Positions 21,411 through 32,247 are shown, counted from the first letter of the stretch. The stretch: 64,000 nucleotides of DNA from Gracilaria domingensis (GCA_022539475.1 VCMS01000109.1:1-64000), one strand, 5' to 3'. A program made the numbers and translations. The notes: a model not told the origin generated them from the letters alone.

Positions 21411-22430
21411 TCACTTGGTACTAGCGGAAATTTCGTACAGAATTCCGTTTAAGACAACCTTGTTCAAATCGGACAGGAACTCTTTTGAGAAATCCCTTAG
21501 TTTGGTATCGATATCATCCGAAAGGGTGTGAACCCAAGGCACAGCAGCGTTGACCTCTGTGGTTGGCTTCACTTCGATCCTCAATGTTTTGGACACCGAT
21601 GCTGGGCTGTATCCGGAAGAACGAGACTCAATTGCGCTGAAAGAAAGCGTCGCTTTCTCCATGGCAAGAAACGGTAACAGCATTTGTTCTGCATCACGAA
21701 ATCCAAGACTGGAAGCAAAGGAATCTCATCGTAGACATACCATTTGCGCAGCATAACCCATCCGCTTTATGTGCGCTTGGTTTGAAATGACGAAACCATC
21801 CACAAACCGTACATGTCTCCGAGATCCAGTTGCAGTCCTCGCCTTCTTCGCGACTGGGAGTCGCCTCTCGATAGTGATACGCTTCACTAGGGATAGATAG
21901 GGCAACTGCTGAAAACGAGTAGCAGGCTCAATCCGGAAGGTAGTTTTCTTCGTCTGCTTGGATCCGGGACCATGCTCTTTGAATAAGTCATTCCAGAACA
22001 CACGCTCCATAAAAGAATTCCCGCCATCCACATTCTTATCCAAACTCCATTCGAAAAGATCCCTCACCTGACCATCCTGACTCCAGTTATCCACGTCAAT
22101 GATACGGACATACTTGTAGACCCGACTTATGAACCTAAAATCGGTACTTATCTTCATCAGCTCCTGCGGCGTATAGTTTGCGTACCTGCTCTTCGTAACA
22201 TCCGTGAGAAATTCCCGTGCACAAGCCAGACTGGCACGGTTTGCGACAGCGTACTCAACCAGAGCCGTGTATCCAACCTGACAAGGGGAACCAATGCCGC
22301 CTCGAGACGCCGCAAACGAGTCTCTCAGCTCGAGAAGTATGCTGAACAAACGGAGGAACCGTGTCGCCATAATATCTTTCTCACCGGAGCTAGACTCCGT
22401 AGATGCCACGGAAGATGCGGTAGTGGACAT
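21411..22430 (-). CDS. unknown protein, first gene of locus A from the right end (interrupted once)
   Basis: Open segments 22430-21726 (234 codons) and 21683-21411 lie in one frame with one interruption. It starts with a Ser/Thr-rich N-terminus, then helical segments (FLRLFSILLELRDSFAAS..., YTALVEYAVANRASLACAREFL). I see no known motif. It is the gene closest to the shared end sequence at 22690-22729, on the same strand as the methyltransferase. Confidence 0.4.
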
Positions 22431-22689
22431 CGCTCTGCTGTTAAGACCACAGGAGGGTATGTTTTCGACGGGCGCAATGTAACTCTCGCAAGAACTCGCG
22501 AAAGCGGAATAGACGGTGGCGATGAAACTCGCTGGAGGAGTTCTCGAAAGAGTAGTAGACGGCGGTGATGAACCGTTATTCTAAATTCGTATTTGAGCCG
22601 GTGTTAGTCGTATACAGGACAGTGTGAACAGGGTTGCGGGAGTGGGTGTAGTACGCAGACTTGTGTAGAATCACCTAGTAGTGAGCCCC
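22431..22689. other. leader of locus A, no gene recognised
   Basis: 259 bp upstream of the first gene. It carries ACCACAGGAGGGTA at about 22444, a 14-mer also found at 31176-31189 beside the locus B hairpin, supporting a shared origin for the two loci. Also two imperfect copies of CGGTGATGAA/CGGTGGCGATGAA about 50 bp apart. Confidence 0.4.
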
Positions 22690-22729
22690 GTGGTGACCGG
22701 ATGCGACGTGTTCAGACCGCGGTCCAGAC
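22690..22729. repeat. roughly 40-bp end sequence shared with locus B
   Basis: Begins GTGGTGACCGGATGCGACGTG and runs to 22729. Same orientation as 31110-31147 (GGGTGGCCGGATGCGACGTG...), differing at a few positions; the inverse of the second arm at 31151-31177. Interpreted as a transposon terminus or subterminal repeat. Confidence 0.55.
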
Positions 22730-23380
22730 AGCGATCTGGAGGCTGCGGAAGCAGCTATCAGGCCACTTGTATAGGGGGTTGTAGCGCGCATGGGGCAGAT
22801 GAAATATGCTCCTATACGACTCAAAATCGCCGTTCTCTGCCACCGACTGGCTCCCCCCACATCATTATCTGCATCATCAACATAGCCGCCATCATGGGGC
22901 TGCATACAAATCTCCTGTACGCTCTCCGCCTCTACTCTCGCCGCTTGCGCTCCAACGCCGACGCGCACCCAAAGAGCGGTTGCATTGCGCAGGCGCGAGG
23001 CGTTCAGACGCTATCGTCATCGCAATATTTGACCACCGCATCCGTCGCACTCAACAACAAGAGCGTCCGGAACAACATGCAGCTTAGGTCTTCCCACTCC
23101 CCGTACTTGTAATACCAATGTAGTAATGGGCATGACGTTTTACAGCGCTCACATTCCTTTTCGCCAGGCGTCCGCCGCACCTTTCAAGTAATTAAGGCGA
23201 CCGTCGCAAGGCGCAAACACCCATAATAGCGCTGCCTTGACGACTGCAGCCGCCATGGCCGCAGCTGCTGATCTCGGTATTCCTAATGACTGCGCTACAC
23301 ACCCACCGCCGGGCTGGATGTCTGTCTCAGGCGCTCAGTTTGATACGAGCTAGCGCATATTGCGTGGATTGCACTTTCTG
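22730..23380. other. unassigned stretch between locus A and gypsy family 2
   Basis: Continues at 30722 once the gypsy insertion is discounted. Several overlapping short frames (for example 22806-23087, rich in Arg/Gln/His) look coding-like in composition but match nothing I know. TTCTG at 23376-23380 is the left target duplication of the gypsy element. Confidence 0.35.
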
Positions 23381-23908
23381 TGTTAGGATTTCGTTAATTC
23401 TGGTCATGTTTTTATTTTAATTTGTTATATTGCTATGCTTTTAGTTAGTCATTTAATTTTTTGATGCTTTCTTTGAATTCCCCGTGGTCTAGCGATCCGA
23501 TTTGGTACCCTAATGATCCTCAGAGTCTTTGTTTGACATTAGTTGTCATAATGTTACCAAGACATGTCACGTGTGATGTCTGCCTCGTCAGTTGACGTCA
23601 TGACTGACTTCATAGTTTCGGTGCCTTGCTGGAACTTCTACAAATGGACACGTTGCAGGAACTTCTAGAAGCTTCTAGACGACTCCACTGTCGATTTCTA
23701 CGCACAGTTTCTACACTAATTCCGACGCAAGGGCCAGTACTCATAGACACATTAGTTTGAGGGATATTCTAGAAAGCTGCGTTAGCGACCTTATTTTCGA
23801 ACGTCCGATTCTCCATATAAACCCTGGTCGACTGCCCGACCTCTCCTCGGCAGTCACCATCGTTCACGTTCTCAACCATTGTTAAACCTTAGACCCAGTG
23901 TTCTAACA
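23381..23908 (+). repeat. 5' LTR of gypsy family 2
   Basis: 528 bp, TGTTAG...CTAACA ends. CATATAAACC at about 23814-23822 is a likely TATA box. Just inside, TTGGTAGCATCGC (from 23909) resembles the TGGTATCAGAGC-type primer site of initiator-Met-tRNA-primed elements. Confidence 0.92.
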
Positions 23909-24037
23909 TTGGTAGCATCGCAAGTAAGTATTGCGCTCATTTGAAACTGAGTGACCATCCAGCCCTAGTGGATTTTGTTATACAAAATTCCCTAGGTTTG
24001 GATGAGCCACAGACGTCCAGCTTTCTACTGATTGTTG

Positions 24038-24688
24038 ATGTCTGACCCAATTTGGGTGTTTCCAGTGAGCTCAATACGCCGATCCCAAGTACCGCCGTCA
24101 TCGCCGTCGTTCTATACGAACACGGAAATATCCACCGAACCGCCGTCATCGCCACCACCGCCGCCACCCCCTGTCAACACCACCGAAACCCCTGTTTTCG
24201 CTGCCGTGTCCACCTTGGAACCGAGTACACCACCTTCATACACACCGTCACCACCGTCGTCACCAGCTCATCAACAACCCGATCCTGTTGACAGCAATCC
24301 GATTTCAAGGAACCGATCGGTTACCGAGGCTACCGAGGGTACTCCACGTCATCTGCTCCGCATAGACGACGCGGCTAATATCCATATCCTTCGCGTGGCC
24401 ACCGATCGAATCAAGCGACGCCGTGTACGTAACCTTCGACGTCGCTTGAAGACCCCCAGGTGTGACGACTGTGAACTCCGTTTCAATAGCCGAGTGCAAC
24501 TTCGCGAACATTTGTCTGGTAGCCGACACCGCAACAAGCTCCAGAAAAAGCGCTCCCCATCGGGCTGTTACGAATGTGGTATACTCTCGTTCAATAATTG
24601 GAAGCATTACGAGGATCACCGAGGTGGACGCAAGCACCAAGCAGCTGTCAACAAGGAAAACCGACGTCAACAGCGCTATTTCAAGTAA
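24038..24688 (+). CDS. extra ORF before gag: two U1-type C2H2 zinc fingers
   Basis: About 216 residues from the ATG at 24038. N-terminal half is Pro/Ser/Thr-rich and disordered. C-terminal half is basic, with two fingers of the form C-x2-C-x12-H-x5-H type: CDDCELRF...H...H and CYECG...H...H. Spacing and the long H-x5-H suit the U1/matrin class, which binds RNA or DNA. It sits between the 5' LTR and gag, where gypsy elements normally have only leader sequence. Whether it belongs to the element or was acquired is open: the other copy of this family in the window does not extend to this region. Confidence 0.6.
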   Translation: MSDPIWVFPVSSIRRSQVPPSSPSFYTNTEISTEPPSSPPPPPPPVNTTETPVFAAVSTLEPSTPPSYTPSPPSSPAHQQPDPVDSNPISRNRSVTEATEGTPRHLLRIDDAANIHILRVATDRIKRRRVRNLRRRLKTPRCDDCELRFNSRVQLREHLSGSRHRNKLQKKRSPSGCYECGILSFNNWKHYEDHRGGRKHQAAVNKENRRQQRYFK

Positions 24689-24904
24689 ATTATAACGTAA
24701 ACACCTTGTGTTGACAAAAGTTTCCAAGAATCGGTTGTTCTACCCTATAAGCTACCGTTTGTGGCTGTGTTCCAGTTTCCGCTACGTTCGTATTACTTAG
24801 CATTGTCAAGGGAGAACTCGCCGTACAGGGCTTACTATCTTCCCAGTCGCTTGACGCTTTGTAATTGAACTGAAGAAACCTTAATTGAACCACTCCGGCT
24901 GCAA

Positions 24905-24990
24905 TTGCAACTTACAGCGAAGGGAATCGGACCTAGAACCTCTGAAATTGCACCGGCGCCGCCTACCCACTAGGCCAGGCCCGCGGCACT
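24905..24990 (-). other. tRNA-like sequence (A-box and B-box) in the gypsy leader
   Basis: On the minus strand TGGCCTAGTGGGTAGGC matches a pol III A-box inside a good D-arm (GCCT/AGGC), and GGTCCGATTCC matches a B-box 32 bases downstream. Acceptor and anticodon arms do not pair, so it is not a working tRNA. Could be a tRNA-derived SINE head or a chance relic. Confidence 0.4.
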
Positions 24991-25200
24991 ACTTGTCTGC
25001 AACCTGCAAATTGCAATTTTTTAAAGTGGCAGCGCGAGGCTTGATTTGCACTTTTCGAAAAATTAGACAGTTTATTTTGGCAACCCCCCGATTTGAGCCA
25101 ATTTCAAAGGTTCTCTGTTCGCGCAGCTCATACCATGACGACCCCTCAAGGCAACCCAGGCACACCCCCACAGGTGCATGCAGGCCAAATGATCTAAAGC

Positions 25201-26007
25201 ATGGCTCGCGCGCTTGATGAAACACGGGCTCAGATGGAATTGTTGAAGCAAGAAGCGCAAACGAAGATATCCGCTCTCGAGACCCCACTCAGTGTCCTAG
25301 CCAATAAGGACAGCCCAGCCAGGAATCCAAAGATCAACAAGCCCCCAACGTTCACTGGAAAGCAAAACATTGACAGTTGGATCACTCATATTCGCAATTA
25401 TCTTGATGGAACCCCCGACGACAAAGCATTAACGATTGCGCTTAGTTACATCAGTGGAGCTGCTCATGAGTGGTATCTCGCCCAGCAAAGAAATGGACTG
25501 GAGCTGCAAACCCTTGAGAAACTCTTTGAACATCTTCAGAAACGATTTACTATTTTCAACAAAGAGAAACTTGCTCGGGACAAACTAAGCAAGTGGAAGC
25601 AGTACAAAGATGTTCAACAGTTCAATGAAGACTTCCTCAAGATTGTGCTGGAAATCCCCAACATCAGTATGGAAAAGCAAATCGACAGATATACCAGAGG
25701 CTTGAAAAGTTACATCTGCAAAGAGACTTGCACCAATGAGTACAAATCTTTGACTGATGCCATGAAAGAGGCTGAGCGGGTGGAATCTGCTTTCCGAAGG
25801 GGTGGACAGGCGCGATTTGGCAGGCAACCTGGCGGCTCTGGATCATCTCAAGGACCGGTACCCATGGATATTGGAAATATGAAGCTGAAGAAGTTAACCA
25901 AGGAAGAGCGCGAGAACTGTCGAAAGTTGGGACTCTGTTTCCGCTGTCGACAACCTGGACACATGGCACGCGATAAACAGTGGCCAAAAAACTCCCAGAG
26001 GAACTGA
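25201..26007 (+). CDS. gypsy family 2 Gag-like protein
   Basis: 268 codons. An N-terminal helix ([18 protein letters not shown]) is followed by the retrotransposon Gag fold pattern ([21 protein letters not shown] ... AHEWYLAQQ ... FEHLQKRF) and a C-terminal CCHC-like zinc knuckle at about residues 245-260. Its end overlaps the start of pol in another frame, as family members do when pol is made by frameshifting. Confidence 0.85.
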   Translation: MARALDETRAQMELLKQEAQTKISALETPLSVLANKDSPARNPKINKPPTFTGKQNIDSWITHIRNYLDGTPDDKALTIALSYISGAAHEWYLAQQRNGLELQTLEKLFEHLQKRFTIFNKEKLARDKLSKWKQYKDVQQFNEDFLKIVLEIPNISMEKQIDRYTRGLKSYICKETCTNEYKSLTDAMKEAERVESAFRRGGQARFGRQPGGSGSSQGPVPMDIGNMKLKKLTKEERENCRKLGLCFRCRQPGHMARDKQWPKNSQRN

Positions 26008-29000
26008 CTCCAGGGTCATCTGAAGAACCCACATCAGTTCCACCGGACCACCATTGCACCCCACTGAATTCCATCGAAACGCAACCATTGATTAAGCCAG
26101 CAAACCCCGTACCCATTGAATCTGCAGATAAACATCGTACCCAAGAAAAAATATTAAGCAATGGAAGACATAAACTTCTTACCTCACGCTTGGCGTCACC
26201 ATTTGAAACCCCCTCTGTTGGACTACTCCTTGCATATGTATTCATCAATGGCAGAAAATGTACGGCTGTGTTCGATAACGGTTCCGAAATCAGTTATTTG
26301 TCCAAAGCCATCTGCAAAACCATGAAGATCCCAACCATTGACACTAGTTATGAAGCCGAAATGGCCAACGGTTTCATTACTGTGCTCCAGGAAACCCGAG
26401 GAGATGGAGTAGATATCCAGATTGAAGAACTACGAGAAAAGAGACGCTTTGCAATATGTGCATTATACGGATATGACGTCATTTTAGGAAAAGACTGGCT
26501 ATATGAATATAACCCCTACATGAACCACCGAACCAAAAAAATTTCTTTTGTTCACAATTCCAGAACCATTTTCATCAAAGCAAACATTAAGAAGAACGAG
26601 AAGTTAATTTCTGTGAACACAATCAAGAAGTCAATGCGAAGGAGGCTACCTGTATTTGTTGTAGCACTTCGGCCTTCAAAAGAAGAAACCTATGAACCAG
26701 CGAATGATCATAAACTCAAAGAACTACTTGAAGAATACAAGGACCTATTTCCAGAGAAATTACCAAAAGGATTACCCCCTCACCGAGAACAAGATTTTCA
26801 TATCGAGTTATCCCCTGAAGCAACACCTCAGAAGAAAGGTGTATATCGAATGTCAGATAAAGAGTTGAAAGAACTAAAGAAGCAACTCCATGAACTTTTG
26901 GAACAAGGTTTTATTCGACCTAGTTCAAGCCCTTGGGGTGCCCCTGTTCTTTTCGCAGCAAAGAAGGATGGGAGCCTAAGACTTTGCATTGATTACCGAG
27001 CCCTCAATAAGTTGAACATCAAAAATAGTTACCCTATTCCAAGGATTGATGATATTTTTGACCAACTCCTTGGCGCAAAAGTATTTTCAAAAATCGATTT
27101 AAGGTGGGGTTACCACCAAATTCGACTCTCTGATACCTCCATTCCACTGACCGCTTTCAGAACTAGATATGGTCATTTTGAGTTTCTTGTCCTACCTTTC
27201 GGCCTCACCAACGCACCCGCAAGTTTCATGAGCTTAATGAACAATATACTGAAGGATCATTTGGATAAATTTGTCCTGGAGTATCTCGACGACATTCTTA
27301 TTTACAGCAAAACTGTAGAGGAGCATATGGAACACATTAGAAAAGTATTCGACCAACTTCGTGCACACAAGCTGTATGGGAAGCTTTCAAAGTGTGAATT
27401 TCTAAAGAAGGAGGTTGAATACCTCGGGCATGTGGTTACATCCGAAGGAATATCAGTAGAGAAACAAAAAGTGAAAGCCATCACAAATTGGGAAACACCG
27501 AAGAATAAGACCGATGTTCAAGCTTTTCTTGGACTTGTTAATTACTACCGACGATTTATCAAGAACTGCTCCGAAATATCAAAACCACTAACCGCTCTGT
27601 GTGGAAATAACCCATTCAAGTGGGGAGGGGATCAAGAAAACGCCTTCAAAAAACCGAAAGATGCAGTTTCAAGTACACCAGTGCTCCGTCATTTTGACCC
27701 AAAACTGCCTATCATCGTAACCACTGACGCATCTCAGTATGCTCTAGGAGCAGTATCGGAACAAGTAGAAAACGGTATTGCCCGACCTGTTGCATTTCAT
27801 TCAAGAACCTTGAACCCAGCCGAGCAACGCTACGCCGCCCACGAGCGAGAACTTCTTGCAGTTGTAGACACGTTAAGAGTTTGGAGAGTCTACTTAAATG
27901 GACAACGCTTCAAAGTGCGTACAGATCATTTTCCACTGAAGTATCTGCAAACACAGCCAAATCTTTCCCAACGTCAAGTAAGATGGCTCGAAGGATCGTT
28001 GAGTTTGATTTCACTTTTGAACCAATCAAAGGAAAATCCAACATAGTTGCAGATGCTCTCTCAAGATATCCTAAGCATGTTGAAGATCCGCTGGCTAGTA
28101 ACCTCTCTCTATTAGATGAAGCAGTCTCCAGAACCAACCCGTTGAACTCTTTATCTCTTATTTGTGAAATATCCAAGAAGGATATGCGCGCATTCACTGA
28201 TGGATATAAGAAGGACAACGAATTTTCAGCTGCTTACCTGAGTCCCGAACTTCCCTTTGAACGAAAAGGAAATCTTCTCTACAAAAAGAATAAGTTATGT
28301 ATACCGAGTGGGAAAATCAGAACTAAGATTTTATTCGAGAATCATGATCTCCCTTCATCACGACATATGGCATTTAAGAAGACATTAAGAAGAATTTGGA
28401 TATCTTACTTTTGGAAGAACCTGAGAAAGGACGTGTACACCTACACGAAGACATGCCAGAAGTGTTAGGAGACGAAGCCAATTACCAAGAAGCCGCATGG
28501 ATATCTCCAGCCATTAGAACCCCCATTGAAGAAGTGGTCTCAGATCACAATGGATTTCATTTCTCCACTTCCACGAACTAAGTCTGGAAACAGTGCCATA
28601 TATGCAGTAGTCGATCGCCTTTCGAAACTTATACGCATCATTCCCACAACCAAGAATGTCACTGCTGTAGAAACAGCCAAGTTATATCTGGAGAATATCT
28701 ATCGTCATCATGGACTTTCTGATTCCATAGTATCCGATAGAGATTCAATATTTATGAGTAAGTTCTGGAAGGAAGTATTTCGATCACTTGGCACAAAATT
28801 AAAGCCATCATCAGCATATCACCCACAGACAGATAGACAAACCGAAGTAATGAATAAGAAGATTGAAGAGATGATCAGATGTTTTGTCAACCACAGGCAG
28901 AATAATTGGGATGAACACCTCATTCAATTCGAAGTTGCTTACAATTCTTCAGTCAATTCTACCACGTCATTTACTCCATTCTTTCTCACATACGGAGAGG

Positions 29001-29605
29001 AACCACGTGTTTTACCAATGGATGCAATCACTTCCCAGAATCAAGCCGCCTCTGAGTTTCTGACAAGTATTTCAGATGCTGTCAAGCTTGCTAGGAGCCA
29101 AATCAGCAAGATAAGCAAGTACTCAGAAAGCTACTATAATCGGAAACGAACGCCTTGCGACTTAAAAGTTGGTGACTACGTCATGCTATCGACAAAGAAT
29201 CTCAAGATGGACGAAACAGGCCCACGGAACAAACTCGGAATCAAGTACTGTGGTCCATTCAGAATCACGGAACAAGTAAGCCCAGTAACCTTTCGACTTG
29301 ATATAGGAACTGTCATGAAGCAGAGAAAAATACATGACGCGTTTCATAGACAACTACTCAGAAGATACCATGAAGACAATACCTTCAGAAGACCCCAGCC
29401 CAAGCCAACAGTCATCCAATTATCTGATGGAACAGAAGAATATGATTTGGAAGCAATTCTTAATCATCGAAAACGGAAACGCAAGTCAGAATACCTTGTC
29501 AAATGGCTTGGCTATCCCGATCACGAAAATATGTGGCTCCCTGAATCCGAACTCAAGAACTGTTCTGACCTCCTAGAGCAGTATAAAAGAAGCCACAACC
29601 TCTGA
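25980..29605 (+). pseudogene. gypsy family 2 pol region (PR-RT-RNase H-IN-chromodomain), broken
   Basis: In order: a protease-like segment ([10 protein letters not shown] near 26.27 kb), reverse transcriptase with [11 protein letters not shown]-type box (YLDD near 27.29 kb), RNase H ([11 protein letters not shown] near 27.72 kb), integrase with a DRDSIF block (near 28.74 kb) and HPQTD...E (near 28.83 kb), and a C-terminal chromodomain (SEYLVKWLGYPDHENMWLPESEL near 29.5 kb). It is the typical chromovirus layout. About two breaks. Confidence 0.92.
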
Positions 29606-29640
29606 ACATTCCCGGGCCCAGTAACCACCCATCACCAACA

Positions 29641-30153
29641 ATGACGAACAACGGACAGCCGAACATGGCGAACAATCTGCAACTCGACAACGCCAGTCAG
29701 TTCTACAGTCGTATAGTTCTTGGGGGACGAAGGATGCTTACCTGGTTTGATGGTATTACCGATGAACTTTTTGAGAGATTTCGTGTTGCATGGGCCTCAT
29801 GTCATATTTGCTTTGCCTTTCTGCAAGTTCGAGGACCATTGTTAACCCCAGAGAATGCGATCATGCTAAGAAAGCTATTCAAAGCTTATGAAGATGGCAC
29901 ACTTGAAGATATTCATCAAGAGTTCGTTCTATTTCTGTTCTCTTACCTGGTATCTCAGTTTGGTCACCTCTCGCCGGACCCCGGAGATACATTCTTGAAT
30001 ACAATTGAAAGTGCTATTCTACACATCGAGGAATTTGGAGATAATACTCATTTTTCCATAACGTTTGAACCGCGTTCCGATATGGTTCTCTTCCCTAACC
30101 CTCCAGGACAGTTTCAAAATCATCCTATCTCGAATGGTACGCCCAACAACTAA
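29641..30153 (+). CDS. extra ORF after pol, gypsy family 2 (170 aa, unknown)
   Basis: 170 residues between pol and the polypurine tract. Contains a helical, aromatic-rich block (RRMLTWFDGITDELFERFRVAWASCHICFAFLQVRGPLLTPE) followed by LFKAYEDGTLEDIHQEFVLFLFSYL. No signal peptide and no membrane anchor, so it does not look like an envelope protein despite the position. The second copy of the family keeps it open at nearly the same length (51934-52446), and a diverged relative is at 43799-44047, so it seems to be maintained. No known family. Confidence 0.7.
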   Translation: MTNNGQPNMANNLQLDNASQFYSRIVLGGRRMLTWFDGITDELFERFRVAWASCHICFAFLQVRGPLLTPENAIMLRKLFKAYEDGTLEDIHQEFVLFLFSYLVSQFGHLSPDPGDTFLNTIESAILHIEEFGDNTHFSITFEPRSDMVLFPNPPGQFQNHPISNGTPNN

Positions 30154-30188
30154 CGAGTCGGGACGACTCTCCTTAATGGGGGAAGTGA

Positions 30189-30716
30189 TGTTAGGATTTG
30201 GTTAATTCTGGTCATGTTTTTATTTTAATTTGTTATATTGCTATGCTTTTAGTTAGTCATTTAATGTTTTGATGCTTTCCTTGAATTCTCCGTGGTCTAG
30301 CGATCCGATTTGATACCCTAATGATTCTCAGAGTCTTTGTTTGACATTAGTTGTCATCATGTTACCAAGAAATGTCACGTGTGATGTCTGCCTCGTCAGT
30401 TGACGTCAAGACTGACTTCATAGTTTCAATGCCTTGCTGGAACTTCTACAAATGGACACGTTGCAGGAACTTCTAGGAGCTTCTAGAAGACTCCACTGTC
30501 GATTTCTACGCACAGTTTCTACACTAATTCCGACGCAAGGGCCAGTACTCATAGACACATTAGTTTGAGGGATATTCTAGAAAGCTGCGTTAGCGACCTT
30601 ATTTTCGAACGTCCGATTCTCCATATTAACCCTGGTCGACTGCTCGACCTCTCCTCGGCAGTCACCATCGTTCACGTTCTCAACCATTGTTCAACCTCAG
30701 ACCCAGTGTTCTAACA
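30189..30716 (+). repeat. 3' LTR of gypsy family 2
   Basis: 528 bp, same ends as the 5' LTR. Preceded by the purine-rich TAATGGGGGAAGTGA. Confidence 0.92.
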
Positions 30717-30721
30717 TTCTG

Positions 30722-31111
30722 GCTCACACCGTGTTGATGATGCAGAGCCAACACACTTCTTGGCACTCAGATCAAGAGCAGAACACGTCAATGACACGAT
30801 CTGTACAGTCGCCGCCCGCCACTGAACGTGATGAGGGTCCTTCTGAGACTGCTTTCACGACAAACAGCCATGATCATAATACCCGTACAATTGCGATTGG
30901 TGCTGCCATCACTACCCTCATTCTCGAATGGCTCTGCTCTTCGGCATTCAAACTCAACATCGAATAAACTAAATCCACGCGAAATTTTTTCTTGCCTCTG
31001 TATAGATACGTGTAAACTGCGATGTGAAACGAAAAATGTGCTCTGCGTAGCTCTACTCAGCTCTACGTTGTACCCTACAACGTGCTTTCCCACCCCCCGT
31101 AGGGTGGCGGG
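30722..31111. other. unassigned stretch right of the gypsy insertion
   Basis: Continuation of 22730-23380. A 78-codon frame at 30731-30967 (Ser/Thr/His-rich, then a hydrophobic IAIGAAITTLILEWLC segment that could span a membrane) is the only ORF of note; it starts close to the insertion site and may be the tail of a disrupted gene. No family recognised. Confidence 0.3.
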
Positions 31112-31177
31112 GTGGCCGGATGCGACGTGATCAGACCGCGATCCAGACCTCGGTCTGAACACGTCGCATCCGGCCAC
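31112..31177. repeat. 27-bp inverted repeat (hairpin) at the start of locus B
   Basis: Left arm 31112-31138 and right arm 31151-31177 are inverse copies with one mismatch and a 12-bp spacer. The left arm repeats 22690-22729 in direct orientation. It looks like two transposon ends abutting, or one terminus with a built-in palindrome. Confidence 0.7.
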
Positions 31178-31494
31178 CACAGGAGGGTACCAGGGGGGAA
31201 CCGTGAGGGTTGATCATGCTGTCTGGTATGCATCTAAGCCTTGTACACCCTCTCTAACCGCCTGTAACACTCTTTCAAAGTGACGAGAATGTTCACGCGA
31301 GCATTTCCGCGAGCTGCACTACAAATCTGATACGAACGGGTGCGACACTTCAACCGATAGCGGAGCGTGTACCGTGTTCAAACCGAGCGGGTGCGCCGTT
31401 TGCTGACGTGATCAGATCATTATATGATTACCGCTTTGTTCTGCATTCAACCTTTATAGGTGTCTGACGAATCTAAATTCAAACACGCTATATA
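31178..31494. other. leader of locus B, no gene recognised
   Basis: 317 bp between the hairpin and the first ORF. CTATATAATGG at 31489-31499 puts a TATA-like sequence right at the ATG, too close for use with that start. Near 31399 CTGACGTGATCAGATC repeats part of the hairpin arm (GACGTGATCAGA), perhaps a subterminal binding site. Confidence 0.35.
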
Positions 31495-32247
31495 ATGGAG
31501 CCAAGAGGATTGAGGAACCGGCAGATGAGGCGCTCCCGAAAGCCGCGGAAAGTTCGCAACCCCATGGCGCCGCATCTTCGAAGTGCGAAAAAGACAAAAG
31601 AAGGAGTGAAGAAGAGTAGTGAGGAAGCACAGAATCCGGAGACGAGTATGAGCTCTAACCCGGGAAAAGCGAAACCAGCACCGGGGGACAAAGTGACGCT
31701 TCTTATTGCGGGGAATGGAGGGGAAAAGGTCCCAATTGGCACGGCTGATGTGGTGGCCATCGAGTCTGCCGGCGACGGCAAAGACTATTGAAGAGAAATG
31801 CATGGTCTCACACTGGAAGGGGAGCCGGGAGAGGATATAGTCGGTATATGCCCAGCTGATGTATCGAAGGAGCTCCATACACCGTACCCGTATCCCTTTA
31901 AGTGTACGGATGAAGACTCCATTCCGAAGACCGTTGCGGACTTAAACAAGATGGGTGTCTATGCTTGGGATTTGAACTTCATGGCTTCGTGTGAGACCGT
32001 TCAGAACACCACGCCACAGGTGCCCAATAAGAAATCAGGGCATACCAATGCGGCGTCCACGACAGGAGGGAAACGAGTGCGTATGGCGGAAACACCGAAA
32101 CCCCCGCGTACACCGAGTGGAAAGCGGTTGCCACCTCAGGTAGCCCAGGCCAAAACACCAGGCAAACAACAGAAGAACAAAGGGGGGAAGAAAGTACCGC
32201 CCCCAGCGCCTGGGCCTGTGCCTAAATCTCCATCTAAGCAAGACTAG
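31495..32247 (+). CDS. N-terminal domain of the locus B ParB-like protein (two segments)
   Basis: Segments 31495-31791 and 31798-32247. The first is basic, then has DKVTLLIAGNGGEKVPIGTADVV; the second has TPYPYPFKCTDEDSIPKTVADLNK and a Lys/Pro-rich tail. These line up with the locus A N-terminus (RVSLQMDIENEGKVIVGEAL... and FYPYRAEGLDLPQYIQDL), so I read them as the corresponding first domain. The frames are interrupted relative to each other. No known family. Confidence 0.45.

Larger units (their letters stand above)
9676..22729. mobile_element. locus A: candidate large cargo-bearing DNA transposon (decayed)
   Basis: Begins with a 467-bp sequence (9676-10142) that also forms the left end of the independent 9.26-kb insertion at 53125, so 9676 is a credible element end. 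It holds a transposase C-terminal region on the plus strand and, on the minus strand, a coiled-coil gene, a ParB-like gene, two unknown genes, a DNA methyltransferase-SET fusion and a further unknown gene. At 22690-22729, upstream of the last gene, lies a roughly 40-bp sequence shared with locus B, which I take as the other end or a subterminal repeat. I cannot show a target duplication, so the right limit, and whether this is one element or two adjoining ones, remain uncertain. Confidence 0.42.
23381..30716 (+). mobile_element. Ty3/gypsy LTR retrotransposon, family 2, nearly complete, broken
   Basis: 7336 bp, TG...CA ends, 5-bp target duplication TTCTG at 23376-23380 and 30717-30721. Layout: 5' LTR 23381-23908, an extra zinc-finger ORF, a tRNA-like patch, gag, pol with chromodomain, an extra ORF, polypurine tract just before 30189, 3' LTR 30189-30716. 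The two 528-bp LTRs differ at about 17 sites by my reading (about 3%), so the insertion is not recent but not ancient. Pol carries about two breaks. A second copy of the family lies at 51382-64000. Confidence 0.93.

Noticed and set aside
24905-24990. Functional tRNA gene
   Set aside because: A- and B-boxes are present but acceptor and anticodon stems do not pair.
29641-30153. Envelope gene because it follows pol
   Set aside because: No signal peptide, no membrane anchor, no Cys-rich ectodomain; 170 residues only.
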